A DNA stretch of 64,000 nucleotides from Dictyobacter aurantiacus (GCF_003967515.1 NZ_BIFQ01000001.1:5704001-5768000), one strand, 5' to 3'; positions 17,287-26,626 are shown, numbered from the stretch's first letter. Numbers and translations are program-made. The notes: generated by a model from the letters alone, not told the origin.

Positions 17287-17910
17287 ATGTCATCTATCGT
17301 TGGAGCTATTGGCCGCAAACCCGCTCCTGCCGCCCATCCTATTCATGAATTGATCAGCGAGCGTTGGAGTCCACGCGCTTTCGCCGATCGTCCTGTTGAA
17401 GCCGAAAAGCTGCACAGTCTGTTTGAGGCTGCACGCTGGGCCGCCTCGACCTCCAACCTGCAGCCCTGGAACTTTATCTTCGCCACCAGGGAGCATCCAG
17501 AAGAGTATGCTCGCATCCTGGAGACGCTGAACGAAAACAACGCCAAATGGGCGCAGGCCGCGCCGGTCCTGGTGGTGCCCGTAGCTAAGCTGTACGACTT
17601 TGCCGGTCGGGAGCAAAACAGTCTCTACGACCTGGGTATGGCTGTTGGCAACCTGGTGATCCAGGCCGTCTCTCTTGGCCTGGTCACGCACCAGATGGGT
17701 GGTTTCGATACCAACAAGGCGCACGAACTGTTGAACATCCCTGAAGGATACGTCCCGGTCTCTGTGATCGCACTCGGCTACCCTGGTTCTCCCGATAGCC
17801 TGCATCCTGTTCTACGCGAGCGTGAGTTGGCTCCTCGTAGCCGCAAGAGCCTGGATGAATTCGTCTTCGAGGGCCAGTGGCGGCAGGCCGCGCCCGACGC
17901 CAACGTCTGA
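17287..17910 (+). CDS. Nitroreductase family protein
   Basis: The start at 17287 (MSSIVGAIGRKPAPAAHP) follows GAAAGGAAG, giving 207 residues. The FMN-binding nitroreductase features are LISERWSPRAFADRPV, EAARWAASTSNLQPWNFIFATR and a C-terminal GYPG motif before the final helix, plus GMAVGNLVIQAVSLGLVTHQMGG in blocks (AVGNLVIQA, LVTHQMGGFD). The protein should reduce nitroaromatics, quinones or similar compounds with NAD(P)H. It has its own leader and is not clearly part of the DDN-TetR operon, but a shared detoxification role is plausible. Confidence 0.92.
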   Translation: MSSIVGAIGRKPAPAAHPIHELISERWSPRAFADRPVEAEKLHSLFEAARWAASTSNLQPWNFIFATREHPEEYARILETLNENNAKWAQAAPVLVVPVAKLYDFAGREQNSLYDLGMAVGNLVIQAVSLGLVTHQMGGFDTNKAHELLNIPEGYVPVSVIALGYPGSPDSLHPVLRERELAPRSRKSLDEFVFEGQWRQAAPDANV

Positions 17911-17934
17911 GCTTGAATTTGATGAGGGCCGGCG

Positions 17935-18384
17935 TTATCCAGCGGCATAGATGGCGCGGGTCATGGCGGCGATGGCGATCAGCCCCAGCACCAGACCGAT
18001 GGTGGCCCAGAGCTGCATGCGGCGGGCCTCCTTGCTATCGGGCTCTTTGAGACGGCGCAGGGCCGGGCGCAGCGCGCTATCTCCGACACCCAGCAGGGTG
18101 ACCGCCACTACCGTTCCCACGATGACTAGCGCGCCCCATTCTCCGCGCAGGATCGCCCCGTAGCCACGGGTCAGCGCGATCAGAATGGCGCCCGCCACCA
18201 GCGCCACGGTCCCCGTATAGCTCATGGTACGCAGCAGCCGCATGGTCATGCGGATCAGATGTTCGTCGGGCCACCTGCGCAGGTACGGCATGATCACCAG
18301 CACGATCATCGCGTAGCCGCCGATCCAGGCAACCGCGCACGTCACGTGCACAAAGCGCACCAGCCACGTTAAAAGAAGCATCAT
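17935..18384 (-). CDS. CopD/DUF2269-like four-helix membrane protein
   Basis: The protein has 149 residues with four hydrophobic segments (about 3-30, 50-72, 80-100 and 125-145). The first contains WLVRFVHVTCAVAWIGGY, with the histidine and WIGG common to CopD/DUF2269 and related predicted haem- or metal-linked membrane proteins. A basic loop follows helix 3 (RPALRRLKEPDSKEARRMQ). The function of this group is poorly known. The gene is alone and convergent with the nitroreductase, with 24 bases between the stops. Confidence 0.75.
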   Translation of the reverse strand: MMLLLTWLVRFVHVTCAVAWIGGYAMIVLVIMPYLRRWPDEHLIRMTMRLLRTMSYTGTVALVAGAILIALTRGYGAILRGEWGALVIVGTVVAVTLLGVGDSALRPALRRLKEPDSKEARRMQLWATIGLVLGLIAIAAMTRAIYAAG

Positions 18385-18414
18385 TGACTTTCCATCCTTT
18401 TATATCAAAGCAGA

Positions 18415-18555
18415 TGTTACTCTCCTCTTACTGAGGACACGTGCGCGCCCCCGTTCGGGCGTCCGCATGCGCGGCCGATGTATCACTATATAAATAACCC
18501 TTGAGCGCCGCAGATGCGAAAGGTTGTGCGGACGCCCGAATGGGGGCGCTCAACC
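18415..18555. repeat. Collapsed palindromic element with 23-bp arms
   Basis: Left arm 18445-18467 (starts GCGCCCCCGTTCGGGCG) and right arm 18527-18549 pair with one mismatch around about 59 bases. The outer left sequence resembles the end of the copy at 63741-63754. It appears to be the GC modules of one element brought together without the long hairpins. It lies upstream of the CopD-like gene. Confidence 0.75.
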
Positions 18556-19001
18556 CTCATTTTGAGGTGCGAGCGCGAGTTCCCCACTACCAGAATTATA
18601 GTGCTCTGGTGCTTGAAAGCATAAAAGCACACCATTTGGGTGAGTCATGAACCAGGATGCGTTATTTTTTTGAACGGCATCTCGTTTTATATATTGATGA
18701 GATACCGAAAAGGTTTGTAAACGGGATGTACCCGAAGGAAGATTTTCCTCTATCTATCTATTCATCCAGGACGCGAGTTGGAACGTGTAAATATGAATGG
18801 GTTGGCAAGGAGGGGACGTTTTCCTCGCACGGAATATGCGTTCTCGACAGTAATATATTGCCGGACTACATATTTATTTCCTGTTTGTGATGCCCTCGTT
18901 ACCTGGAATGTGTGTATTTCTATGGACTGTTGGTGTAAAATGGGACATTACACGAAGCTTGTCCGATGTATACAGCACATAGGAATTAAAGGACGACGTC
19001 A
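18556..19001. other. AT-rich non-coding region
   Basis: This region is clearly lower in GC than its neighbours. Two short overlapping frames (about 75 codons) lack a family match and a convincing ribosome site. The last bases (AAAGGACGACGTCA) carry the ribosome site of the next gene. No other feature was seen. Confidence 0.4.
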
Positions 19002-19433
19002 ATGAGAGAACAACTGGTTAAATTAGAAGATGTCAATGCTGATCTTCTTGAGCTTGTGCGTACGTCAGTGGAGATGAGCCTGGCCTCAATCGAGGGAGAT
19101 GAGGATTTAATACCCGTCCTGAACATTAAGACGACGATGATCGTGTTGCAGGCCGATAGCCTGGACGAGGCACGCCAGGCCGTGCAGAACGTGTTAGATT
19201 CGAGCTCCGTTGAGCATGGGGTGCTGCTATACAATGACTACGCGACCATCGAGGGGGGCCTGCGCGCGCGGGCTCTGCTGGCGGAGGCGTATGAGCGCGA
19301 CAAAGATATGTGCCTGCGTTTCGCGCAGTATTATCGTCCCTCGAAGCGAGCCGGGTTTCTCAATCGCGCTCAGCCTCTGGAGCGCATTGGAGAATTGATA
19401 TTTATGCCCGCTTGCTCAAATGATTGCGCCTGA
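19002..19433 (+). CDS. Small hypothetical protein
   Basis: The protein has 143 residues. A purine-rich ribosome site (AAAGGAC) precedes the ATG. An acidic helical N-terminal half contains LLELVRTSVEMSLASIEGDEDL. The C-terminal part contains LYNDYATIEGGLRARALLAEAYERDK in blocks, then RFAQYYRPSKRAGFLNRAQPL and a short Cys-containing end (MPACSNDCA). There is no signal peptide or membrane segment. No family was recognised. A clean terminator and codon composition like the neighbours support it as a real gene. Confidence 0.65.
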   Translation: MREQLVKLEDVNADLLELVRTSVEMSLASIEGDEDLIPVLNIKTTMIVLQADSLDEARQAVQNVLDSSSVEHGVLLYNDYATIEGGLRARALLAEAYERDKDMCLRFAQYYRPSKRAGFLNRAQPLERIGELIFMPACSNDCA

Positions 19434-19443
19434 AGACAGCTAA

Positions 19444-19493
19444 ACAGAGCAGCAAAAAAACAGGTGCTGGGCACCTGTTTTTTGCTGCTCTGT
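19444..19493. terminator. Bidirectional terminator
   Basis: Arms ACAGAGCAGCAAAAAA and complement, with CAGGTGC/GCACCTG and a TGGG loop. It contains A and T tracts on both sides and serves both convergent genes. Confidence 0.9.
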
Positions 19494-19496
19494 ATT

Positions 19497-21509
19497 TTAC
19501 TCCTCGAAGCGTAGGGTAAAGCGGAAGCGGGCATCTTCTTCATACCACATAGGGAAGTTGGTGCCCCAGATGTTGTTGTAGAGATTGAAGTGGACGCCTT
19601 GCTCCATGAGGGGTTTGCGATTGGTGAAGTTGAGGAGCGAGGGCTGGCCGGGGGCCAGCAGGGGCGCATCCAGCGTCTCTAATCTGAGATAGCCTCGTTC
19701 GTCGTTGTAGCGCACCCCCAGCTCGTCGACGGCGTGCAGCGTGCGATTTCCGTTGGATACGACCTCTAGCGGCGAGATCCAGTCCCCCAGCTTGTGCAGG
19801 TGCCAGATACCCTCGGGATAGACGCGGGGCTGGAACGAGAACCAGAGCGCCTCGGGCAGGCGATTGGCCTGTTTGTCAAACCACTGCAGCGTCATCTCGA
19901 TGATCGGCTCGGCATCGGGCAGGCGCAGTTCGAGCGAGAGGGTGCGCGGCGCCCCGTATACCTGCCAGCTCCCAGCGGGCATCTCCAGTTCCAGCAGCAC
20001 ATGGCTGGCGTCCCCTGCGCGACGCGTGGAGAGTTTGGACAGCCTTGGGAGCCAACATTGATGTCGATCAATGGAATGCTCAATCCCCGGCTTGGTAAAA
20101 TCCTTGAATGACCAGTCAAACGTCTCTTCTTTGTTGACCACGTACTGCTGCCAGAAGCGCTCGTAGTCATGCTGTGAGAATAACTCATACCAGAAACAGG
20201 CCAGCGTCTGCGGCCAGGCCGCCCAGACGCGATCGTTCGAGCGCTGGCGCAGATAGGCGATGGACCCGTACTCATCGAAGCCCAGCTCGAAGTGGCGCGT
20301 CTGCAGGAGCGCGGTGGGATCGTCCACGCGCTGAAAGCCGGTGGGATCGGGATGGTTTGCCCGCAGACGAGCCAGCTCCAGACGCGCCTCGCGTCCCTCC
20401 TTAGAGTCACCCAGGGCCTGGACCGCCGCCTGGATATAACTGCGCTGCTCGCGCCACGACGACTCGAATAGCTGCCAGCGCGCCTCCTGCCGCAGTGCGC
20501 GCACATCGGCCGGCAGGTAATGGTCGTAGTCATCCAGGTAGGTCTTCTCGTCCAGGCCCCACGTGTGCTCGGGAATCTGCAGCAGCGCGTTGCTCATCCG
20601 CTGATAGGACGCATCCGTCTCGCGCAGGCGTCCCTCGCGCATCCAGCGCCGACGCAGCCGGCTCAAGGCGCGGAACTGGGCCACCTTCAACGGATCGCTG
20701 CCCACGCCATGAATCCAGGTATCACCCAGCTCGCAGCTCAGCGTTGGAAACTGAGATCTGAAGGGAAGGAGCTCCAGCGCGAAGGCATCCAGCGTGGATG
20801 CGAAGATCTCGGCCTGCGGAAAGCGCTCACGCAGCTGGGCGAAGATAGCCAATACCTGCTCGACCGTCTGCGGTCCCATATTGTCTTGCGTATGGGCGAA
20901 GGCCAGCGCCAGCCGCGTACCCGGTACCAGCGTCAGATCGCCATAGGAGCCGGGTTGATACATCACCAGCAGCTCGTGTCCGCTGCGCGCGTGCCAGTTG
21001 AAGATGGTGGGCACGTCGGGCGGCGTAGAGGCCGCGTTGACGCCAATGTGCAGGAACTGGATGCCCGCCTCTGCCAGCAAAGGAACGATCGCGCGCGTAT
21101 GTCCCGGCACATCGCTCATCTTGCTCGCCACCGTCGTCTTGCCGAAGCGCCGATCCAGCTCCTGTGAGATGCTCAGGCCATACTCGAACAGCGAAGTATC
21201 CAGCAGCTCGCTATGCAGCGTAAAGGGGAGACCATGCCAGGCCAGGTCTCCCATGGCGATGGCCTCCTCGATGCCTGTACGCTCCGACGCCATCGCCTGT
21301 GCCAGATACTCGGAGAGAATCCAGGAGCCGGTCGTCCAGATAAAGCCTTCCGGCCCCCCACGCTCACGCAGCTGGCGCGCGGTCTCCAGCGCCTGGGGAA
21401 AGAACGACGTAAAGTAGCGCTGTCTGACAGCTTCAGCCAGCTCGGTAAAGCCCGCATCCAGGTGGGTCTTGAAGACCACGTGGATGCGCAGTGGGCCCGC
21501 AGGTTGCAT
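19497..21509 (-). CDS. DUF5054 (GH38-like) glycoside hydrolase-type protein
   Basis: From the preferred start MQPAGPLRIHVVFKTHLD the protein is 670 residues; an upstream in-frame extension lacks a ribosome site. The N-terminal domain resembles the GH38 alpha-mannosidase barrel: VVFKTHLDAGFTELA (His-x-Asp metal pair), IWTTGSWILSEYL, AMGDLAWHGLPFT and SDVPGHTRAIVPLLAEAGI. The middle part has ELGDTWIHGVGSDPLK. The C-terminal half is beta-rich (about 400-670) as in mannosidase-type proteins. Members of DUF5054 have no well-known substrate. The predicted role is cytoplasmic glycan degradation. The gene is monocistronic. Confidence 0.85.
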   Translation of the reverse strand: MQPAGPLRIHVVFKTHLDAGFTELAEAVRQRYFTSFFPQALETARQLRERGGPEGFIWTTGSWILSEYLAQAMASERTGIEEAIAMGDLAWHGLPFTLHSELLDTSLFEYGLSISQELDRRFGKTTVASKMSDVPGHTRAIVPLLAEAGIQFLHIGVNAASTPPDVPTIFNWHARSGHELLVMYQPGSYGDLTLVPGTRLALAFAHTQDNMGPQTVEQVLAIFAQLRERFPQAEIFASTLDAFALELLPFRSQFPTLSCELGDTWIHGVGSDPLKVAQFRALSRLRRRWMREGRLRETDASYQRMSNALLQIPEHTWGLDEKTYLDDYDHYLPADVRALRQEARWQLFESSWREQRSYIQAAVQALGDSKEGREARLELARLRANHPDPTGFQRVDDPTALLQTRHFELGFDEYGSIAYLRQRSNDRVWAAWPQTLACFWYELFSQHDYERFWQQYVVNKEETFDWSFKDFTKPGIEHSIDRHQCWLPRLSKLSTRRAGDASHVLLELEMPAGSWQVYGAPRTLSLELRLPDAEPIIEMTLQWFDKQANRLPEALWFSFQPRVYPEGIWHLHKLGDWISPLEVVSNGNRTLHAVDELGVRYNDERGYLRLETLDAPLLAPGQPSLLNFTNRKPLMEQGVHFNLYNNIWGTNFPMWYEEDARFRFTLRFEE

Positions 21510-21542
21510 AGGGATGCATCTCTTTTCTAGGGCATTACTAAT

Positions 21543-21664
21543 GTATCTGACTCTCGTCAGCGTGGGGCTCGTGAGTGCCCCCGCCCGCGCGTCCGCTACG
21601 CGGCCGCATCGGTTTTTTATGTTGGTGCATGAGGCGCGCATGCGCCCCATGCACCAACATAAAC
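21543..21664. repeat. Palindromic element (left end, GC module, long hairpin)
   Basis: It begins GTATCTGACTCTCGTC, continues with a GC module (about 21570-21605) and has a long hairpin at 21619-21661 (TGTTGGTGCATG arms, core GGCGCGCATGCGCC). It lies just upstream of the DUF5054 gene, and an A-rich tract follows. Confidence 0.8.
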
Positions 21665-21799
21665 TTATCTGGGGTAATAATACAATAAAAAAAGATAAAA
21701 GTATTAATCAAAAATAAAAAAAAAACATCGGTAGTTGAACCACTGCGGGATTCAGCTACCGATGGTGCATGTGATGATGCCCAACGATGGTATGGATTT

Positions 21800-22618
21800 T
21801 CAGGTGTGGGAGGTGAACAGGCGAAGCAGGTGCTGGATGGTGAAGTGGATATCGTCGGGCGCGGGCAGTTCCAGCACCCTGGTCAGCTCGATCCACTGCC
21901 CCTCAAACTCGGCCCCATGCTGGCGCTCGCCCTCGGGGTGGCAGAGATAGATGAAGTCGTGGTGGTAGTGGGTATCGATATCCTCTAGCAGGACCTGGTA
22001 GGGAACGGGGAGCAGCTCGGCCTCGCCCAGCCGTGTGCCCACACCCTCGGGCTGGTGGATGAAGCGCACGCGATAGCCGGTCTCCTCAAACACCTCGCGT
22101 GCCACCGCCTCATGCGGAAACTCGCCCTCATCGATATGCCCCCCCGGCGGGAACCAGCGACCATCCCCTTTCAGGATCATCAGTACCTTCTTATAGTCTT
22201 CACTCAGCACATAGGCAGTGGCTGTGTAGTCGAAGCTGTGGCGTGGGCGGCCGCTGCTCTGGGCGTTGATGACGCGGCGGCGACTCTGCTCGGCCAGGAT
22301 GATGCCCTGCACCTGCCGGAAGAGATCTCCGGCATCCAGCACATAATCGACGTAATTGCTTATAGTCATGTTGTCCTGAAGCAGTGCGAGGTGCCGTACA
22401 TTGTCGGGATAGTTCTTGCGCCAGCGGGCGGCCGTGCGCGCGTCGCAGAGGGCCAGCGTATCCTGTCCCGCCAGCATGACCTGCTCGGCGCTGGCTATGT
22501 CCAGGGTCGCCGGCTTCAGGGATGGGAGCGCCTGTAGCCAGCGCGCCTGCATCTCCCGCGGCTGCGCGTCCGCCGGGGACACGAGAAAGAGGAGGCCGCG
22601 CCTCTTGCCTTCAAACAT
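21800..22618 (-). CDS. Nudix hydrolase with N-terminal extension
   Basis: The protein has 272 residues and AAAGGA precedes the ATG. Residues 1-115 form an uncharacterised domain (ALCDARTAARWRKNYPDN). Residues about 125-265 form the Nudix domain with the box GGHIDEGEFPHEAVAREVFEE, read here in parts as GGHIDEG, then EAVAREVFEETGY. This fits the Gx5Ex7REUxEExGU pattern. FIYLCHPEGE marks the end region. Such enzymes cleave nucleoside diphosphates linked to another moiety; the exact substrate cannot be told. The N-terminal part may add specificity. Confidence 0.9.
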   Translation of the reverse strand: MFEGKRRGLLFLVSPADAQPREMQARWLQALPSLKPATLDIASAEQVMLAGQDTLALCDARTAARWRKNYPDNVRHLALLQDNMTISNYVDYVLDAGDLFRQVQGIILAEQSRRRVINAQSSGRPRHSFDYTATAYVLSEDYKKVLMILKGDGRWFPPGGHIDEGEFPHEAVAREVFEETGYRVRFIHQPEGVGTRLGEAELLPVPYQVLLEDIDTHYHHDFIYLCHPEGERQHGAEFEGQWIELTRVLELPAPDDIHFTIQHLLRLFTSHT

Positions 22619-22721
22619 AAAAAATCCTTTATTGCATGATCAAAAAGATGGAAAGTGGGTTCTTGCTCAGTGTAGCGCAACCCGCTGATCATGGCAACCT
22701 TATGACGTGTTCTCGCCAAAA

Positions 22722-22820
22722 AAGCGGCACATCGTAACGCTATGTGGGATCGCTTCAGACCTGAAATGACCAGAGCGACAAGGCCGACCTCATCCCACAC
22801 GGCATTACGATGTGCCGCTT
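22722..22820. repeat. Long-arm inverted repeat, possible terminator
   Basis: Arms at 22722-22750 and 22792-22820 (AAGCGGCACATCGTAA type, few mismatches) enclose about 41 bases with a further small palindrome TTCAGACCTGAA. It is located beyond the peptidase E stop and before the Nudix start on the minus strand. No T tract follows, so a structured RNA or termination role is open. Confidence 0.6.
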
Positions 22821-22878
22821 ATAGCGAAATCCGCAGTCAACAAACCAGTGAGGAAGCCGACTTGCGGATGTACTTGCT

Positions 22879-23571
22879 CTAGGGCACAAACCGTTTCCAC
22901 TGGCCCTCGGAGATGACGTTGACGACGCCATCAACCACCTGTATGGCGGTCTGATCGTCGATCAAGTAAGACGGCATCGGCATGCCCGCGGCCCATTCTT
23001 CAGCGTTGGCCATGCAATTGTCCGGCAGATCGGGATTATCCAGGTGCGGAAATATCGCGAAATCAACCAGTCCCAGCGTGCTATCGCCACCGGTGGGTGG
23101 CCTCCAACGGACGAAGTCCTCCCCGATGCTGGGGGCCATCACCATGCTTCCTGCGCTCAGTCCCACATAAACCATCTCGCGCGGAAGCTCCGGCAGGAGG
23201 TCGGCCAGCCCGGATTGCCGCATCCAATAGCACAGATACAGGGGATCGCCGCCTTCCACCAGCAGGGCGTCCGTCTCCCGGACCCGCTGGTGCCAGCGCT
23301 CTTTATCGATATTGGACAGCGCGGCGAGCTCCAACACGCCCCACGACTTCCATCCCATATGGCACATGGAGACGTATCCCTCGGAGAATGGAGGGGTTTT
23401 GGTATCTCCGCTGATCAGCCGGGCGATCATGGTCGGACCATTGGTGTTGGCGTGCAGCGCGGTGGGAATGTACAGGGCGCTGCACTCGGAAATAGGTTTG
23501 CCCAGCAGATCAACCAGGGCGTTGCGAATGCTGTCGTTGCTGATGCCACCCGAGGTAAGCAGAAATTTCAT
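22879..23571 (-). CDS. Peptidase E / S51-type peptidase
   Basis: The start at 23571 (MKFLLTSGGISND) has GGAAAGGAAACC before it, giving 230 residues. The nucleophile elbow is YVGLSAGSMVMAPSIG (about residue 125), as in S51 peptidases. The catalytic His candidate lies in FAIFPHLDNPDLP. LLVEGGDPLYLCYWMRQSG is the usual strand preceding the active site. S51 dipeptidase (PepE) cleaves Asp-X dipeptides, while related members act as cyanophycinase-like or other peptidases. The gene is monocistronic, with a candidate terminator region at 22722-22820. Confidence 0.9.
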   Translation of the reverse strand: MKFLLTSGGISNDSIRNALVDLLGKPISECSALYIPTALHANTNGPTMIARLISGDTKTPPFSEGYVSMCHMGWKSWGVLELAALSNIDKERWHQRVRETDALLVEGGDPLYLCYWMRQSGLADLLPELPREMVYVGLSAGSMVMAPSIGEDFVRWRPPTGGDSTLGLVDFAIFPHLDNPDLPDNCMANAEEWAAGMPMPSYLIDDQTAIQVVDGVVNVISEGQWKRFVP

Positions 23572-23694
23572 GATGGTTTCCTTTCCAATTCTGATCATAT
23601 GCAAGACATTCTATCTTCTTAGCGGACAAAAAACTTCTCCCATCTTGCTCTTATGGCCATGCAGCATTACTACCGCGCGCAGGCTTTAGAGAGT

Positions 23695-23800
23695 ATTTGA
23701 CTTCCGTCATGTTAGGGGCACTTGCGCGCCACCGCCCGTGCGTCCGCTATGCGGCCGCACTGCACCAATACACAATGGACTCATAAGCGCTGCGGGTAGC
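23695..23800. repeat. Truncated palindromic element
   Basis: It contains the left-end TTGACTTCCGTCATG, the GC module and the GACTCATAAGCGC fragment, but the long hairpin is reduced to TGCACCAATACACAA. It lies between peptidase E (leftward) and the DUF3592 gene (rightward). Confidence 0.65.
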
Positions 23801-23918
23801 TTTATCGTTTTGGGTGCGCAATAAAAAGAGCTGATCGCAGCGTCTTTATAGAGTGGGATCTCTAAATAAGTGCCTGTAATGCCGATCATGATGGTCTGGC
23901 AGGGAAGGAAGCGAGCAG

Positions 23919-24659
23919 ATGCAATTCTCAATTAGAAGACGTTCTTATCGGCGGGGGAATCCGCTGCTGGCTGGCATAATCTTCTTTTTTGTAGGACTGA
24001 TCTTTACTATCGTCGGTGCCGCGTTCTGGTTTAGCAACCAGAGTTTTATGGTTGGCACCGTTTCAACCACCGGACAGATCGTGTCGTGTCACTATTCGAG
24101 TAGTAGCTCGGACGCGATCGCCTCGTCTGGCAGCACCTGCAAGCCGACCATTACCTTTACCACGCAGGCGGGCCAGAAAATCACCTTTACCTCTTCAATC
24201 TCGTCCAGCTCGTATAATCCAGGTGACAACGTCACGGTGAGCTACCATCCCGCGACCCCGGCCGATGCGCGCGTCAGCGATTTCGTGAGCCTCTGGCTCC
24301 TCCCGCTGATCTTCGGGGGCCTGGGGATAATCTTCTTGATCCTTGGCCTCGGCCTGGCAGTGGTCCCTCTGCTGCTCAAGCTGCTGCTGATCCGGGGAAC
24401 GACCAACAATACTGCCAGCTATGCGGGGGCGGGACCATATAACAATAGCTACACCGGGGTCGAGTATAATAATAGCTATCCAGGAGCCGGACAGTATAAT
24501 ACTAGTTCTACCGGAGCTGAACAGTATAATAGCTACACCGGCAATCAGCCGTATAGTGGATTTGCTGAGGGGGAACGGTATAATAACGCTCCCAAGGATG
24601 AGACGGCAGATAGCTATTCAGAGGAGAAAAATAGCTATCCCAGGGATGAACAATTCTAG
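23919..24659 (+). CDS. DUF3592-type membrane protein with repetitive tail
   Basis: The protein has 246 residues. Helix 1 (about 18-40) is followed by a beta domain with TGQIVSCHYSSSSS, FTTQAGQKITF and PGDNVTVSYHPATPADARV, the DUF3592 core. A second helix comes at about 125-155. After it, residues 160-215 form a Tyr/Asn/Ser/Gly repeat with YNNSYTG and YNSYTG units, then a charged acidic end. The tail is probably intrinsically disordered and faces the cytoplasm or the exterior depending on topology. The next gene starts 14 bases downstream and may be co-transcribed. Confidence 0.8.
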   Translation: MQFSIRRRSYRRGNPLLAGIIFFFVGLIFTIVGAAFWFSNQSFMVGTVSTTGQIVSCHYSSSSSDAIASSGSTCKPTITFTTQAGQKITFTSSISSSSYNPGDNVTVSYHPATPADARVSDFVSLWLLPLIFGGLGIIFLILGLGLAVVPLLLKLLLIRGTTNNTASYAGAGPYNNSYTGVEYNNSYPGAGQYNTSSTGAEQYNSYTGNQPYSGFAEGERYNNAPKDETADSYSEEKNSYPRDEQF

Positions 24660-24673
24660 ATAAGGATGTGTAT

Positions 24674-26626
24674 ATGTCTGATTTGAGCGCCGAGCAGGTA
24701 GTCGATATCGCCAGACCGGGAGGGATCGAGCTTTCCGCTGATGGGAGCCGGGTCGCGTATGTCGTGAGTACAGGTGGCAAGAAGGATGAGCACGGCGTCA
24801 GCGCGCTGTGGGTCGCCCCCATCGATGGTTCCGCGCCGCCCCGGCAGTTTACCAGTGGCGAGAGCAAGGAGAGCAGTCCACGCTGGTCGCCCGATGGACG
24901 CCAGCTGGCCTTCCTCTCGGATCGCGCCGAGCGGGGCACTGCCGCATTGTACCTCCTGCCGATTGATGGTGGCGAGGCGCGGCGGTTGGGCGATAAGGAG
25001 AGCAAGCGAGAGGTGAAGCAGTTTGCCTGGTCGCCGGGTGGCGGGCAGATCGCCTTCAGCAGCGCCGACGAGCCGGACGAGGAGGAGGAGCGGCGCGAGA
25101 AAGAGCGCGACGACGCCAATGTCTATGGCGAGCGGCTGCAGTACGCGCGGCTGCGCCTGCTCTCGCTGGCCTCCAACGAGGTCACCACGCTGGTCAGTCA
25201 GGAGCGGCACGTGGCCGACTTCGTCTGGCATCCCCGGGGGACCGAGCTGGCGTACGTCACCTGGCAGACCCCTGAGCTGGAATCGATGGCTCACGAGCAC
25301 GTCATTGAGCGCATTCCAGTGGCCGGAGGAGAGCCGCAGGTCGTCTGCCGCTGGTCCGGTATGGTCAACAACCTCACCTGGTCCGAGGACGGCAAGGTGC
25401 TCTTCTTCATCGGCTCCGCCACGCGCAAAGCGCAGTCCTCCATGGTGGTCTACTGCGTCGATGCCGAGGGAGGCGAACCACGGCGGCTGGCCGGTGGCGA
25501 GACCAACTGTATCTATTATCTGTACCCGCTGCACCATCAGCAGCAGGTCGCCATCGCCGCCGTCGAGGGCCTCTCCCTCAACCTGTATCGGCTGGATGGA
25601 CAGAGCGGCGAGCTGAGCCGCATCTTTCCCAGCGAGGAAGAGTCACGGCGCGAGGATTCGGCCTTTGACGCGGCGGACGTGCGCCAGCTGGAGGATGGTC
25701 GTGTTGCTGTGGCCATGGCGCGCGGCAGCAGCGTCCAGCCGCCTGAGGTCTGGGCAGGCATTGGTGGCGCCGGAGAACCCTTGAAAGAGCTGCGGCAGCT
25801 ATCCACGCACAACGCGGGGCTGGCGGGCATCTCCTTTGTGCAGCAGGAAGCTTTTTACTGGACCGCCTCCGATGGTCTGAAGCTGGACGGCCTCTTGCTG
25901 AGGCCGCCAACCGCCGTCGAGGGGGAGCGACTCCCCACGGTGGTTCTGGTGCATGGCGGACCATATGGATGCTGGATGGCAGGCTTCAACCTCTCCTGGG
26001 GCAAGTGGGCGCAGTGGCTGGCCCTGGCGGGCTACGCCGTCCTGATGCCCAATCCCCGTGGTGGGTCCGGACACGGCGAGGAGTTCGCTGCCGCCGCACT
26101 GGGGGATGTGGGAGGGGCCGACTACGGCGACGTCATGGCGGCCGTCGACGCCGCCATCGAGCGCGGCATCGCCGATCCCGAGCGCCTGGGCATCGGAGGC
26201 TGGAGCCAGGGAGGATTCATGTCGGCCTGGGCCGTTACCCAGAGCGACCGCTTCAAGGCCGCCATAATGGGGGCCGGCGTCTCCGACTGGGGCCTGATGG
26301 TGCAGACCAGCGACCTGCCCGACTTCGAGCAAGAACTGGGCCGCACCGCTCCCTGGGATGGATTGGAGGCGCAGCGCCACCGTGAGTTGAGCCCGATCAC
26401 CTTCGCCAGCCGCGTCAAGACTCCTGTTCTGATCCTGCATGGCGAAAACGACGCCCGCGTACCCGTCAGCCAGGCCATCGGCTTCCACCGCGCCCTGCGC
26501 CACTACCAGGTCCCGACCGAGATGGTCCTCTATCCACGTGAGCCACACGGCATCGGCGAGCGCGCCCACCAGCTCGACCTGCTCCGGCGCGTCCGCCGCT
26601 GGTACGACCGCTGGCTCCGCGCGTGA
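24674..26626 (+). CDS. S9 family peptidase (prolyl oligopeptidase / acylaminoacyl-peptidase type)
   Basis: The start at 24674 (MSDLSAEQVVDIARPGG) follows TAAGGA with good spacing, giving 650 residues. The N-terminal half is a WD40-like seven-bladed propeller with repeated SPRWSPDGRQLAF-type blades, ending at about residue 390. The C-terminal alpha/beta hydrolase has VLVHGGPYG, GGSGHGEEF, the nucleophile GGWSQGGFM (about residue 509), the acid in GENDARVP (about 590) and the base in REPHGIG (about 625). It should cleave short peptides or acylated peptides in the cytoplasm. Domain order and length are typical. Confidence 0.95.
   Translation: MSDLSAEQVVDIARPGGIELSADGSRVAYVVSTGGKKDEHGVSALWVAPIDGSAPPRQFTSGESKESSPRWSPDGRQLAFLSDRAERGTAALYLLPIDGGEARRLGDKESKREVKQFAWSPGGGQIAFSSADEPDEEEERREKERDDANVYGERLQYARLRLLSLASNEVTTLVSQERHVADFVWHPRGTELAYVTWQTPELESMAHEHVIERIPVAGGEPQVVCRWSGMVNNLTWSEDGKVLFFIGSATRKAQSSMVVYCVDAEGGEPRRLAGGETNCIYYLYPLHHQQQVAIAAVEGLSLNLYRLDGQSGELSRIFPSEEESRREDSAFDAADVRQLEDGRVAVAMARGSSVQPPEVWAGIGGAGEPLKELRQLSTHNAGLAGISFVQQEAFYWTASDGLKLDGLLLRPPTAVEGERLPTVVLVHGGPYGCWMAGFNLSWGKWAQWLALAGYAVLMPNPRGGSGHGEEFAAAALGDVGGADYGDVMAAVDAAIERGIADPERLGIGGWSQGGFMSAWAVTQSDRFKAAIMGAGVSDWGLMVQTSDLPDFEQELGRTAPWDGLEAQRHRELSPITFASRVKTPVLILHGENDARVPVSQAIGFHRALRHYQVPTEMVLYPREPHGIGERAHQLDLLRRVRRWYDRWLRA

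Noticed and set aside
18657..18890. Short frame in the AT-rich gap
   Set aside because: No ribosome site, no family motif, atypical composition.
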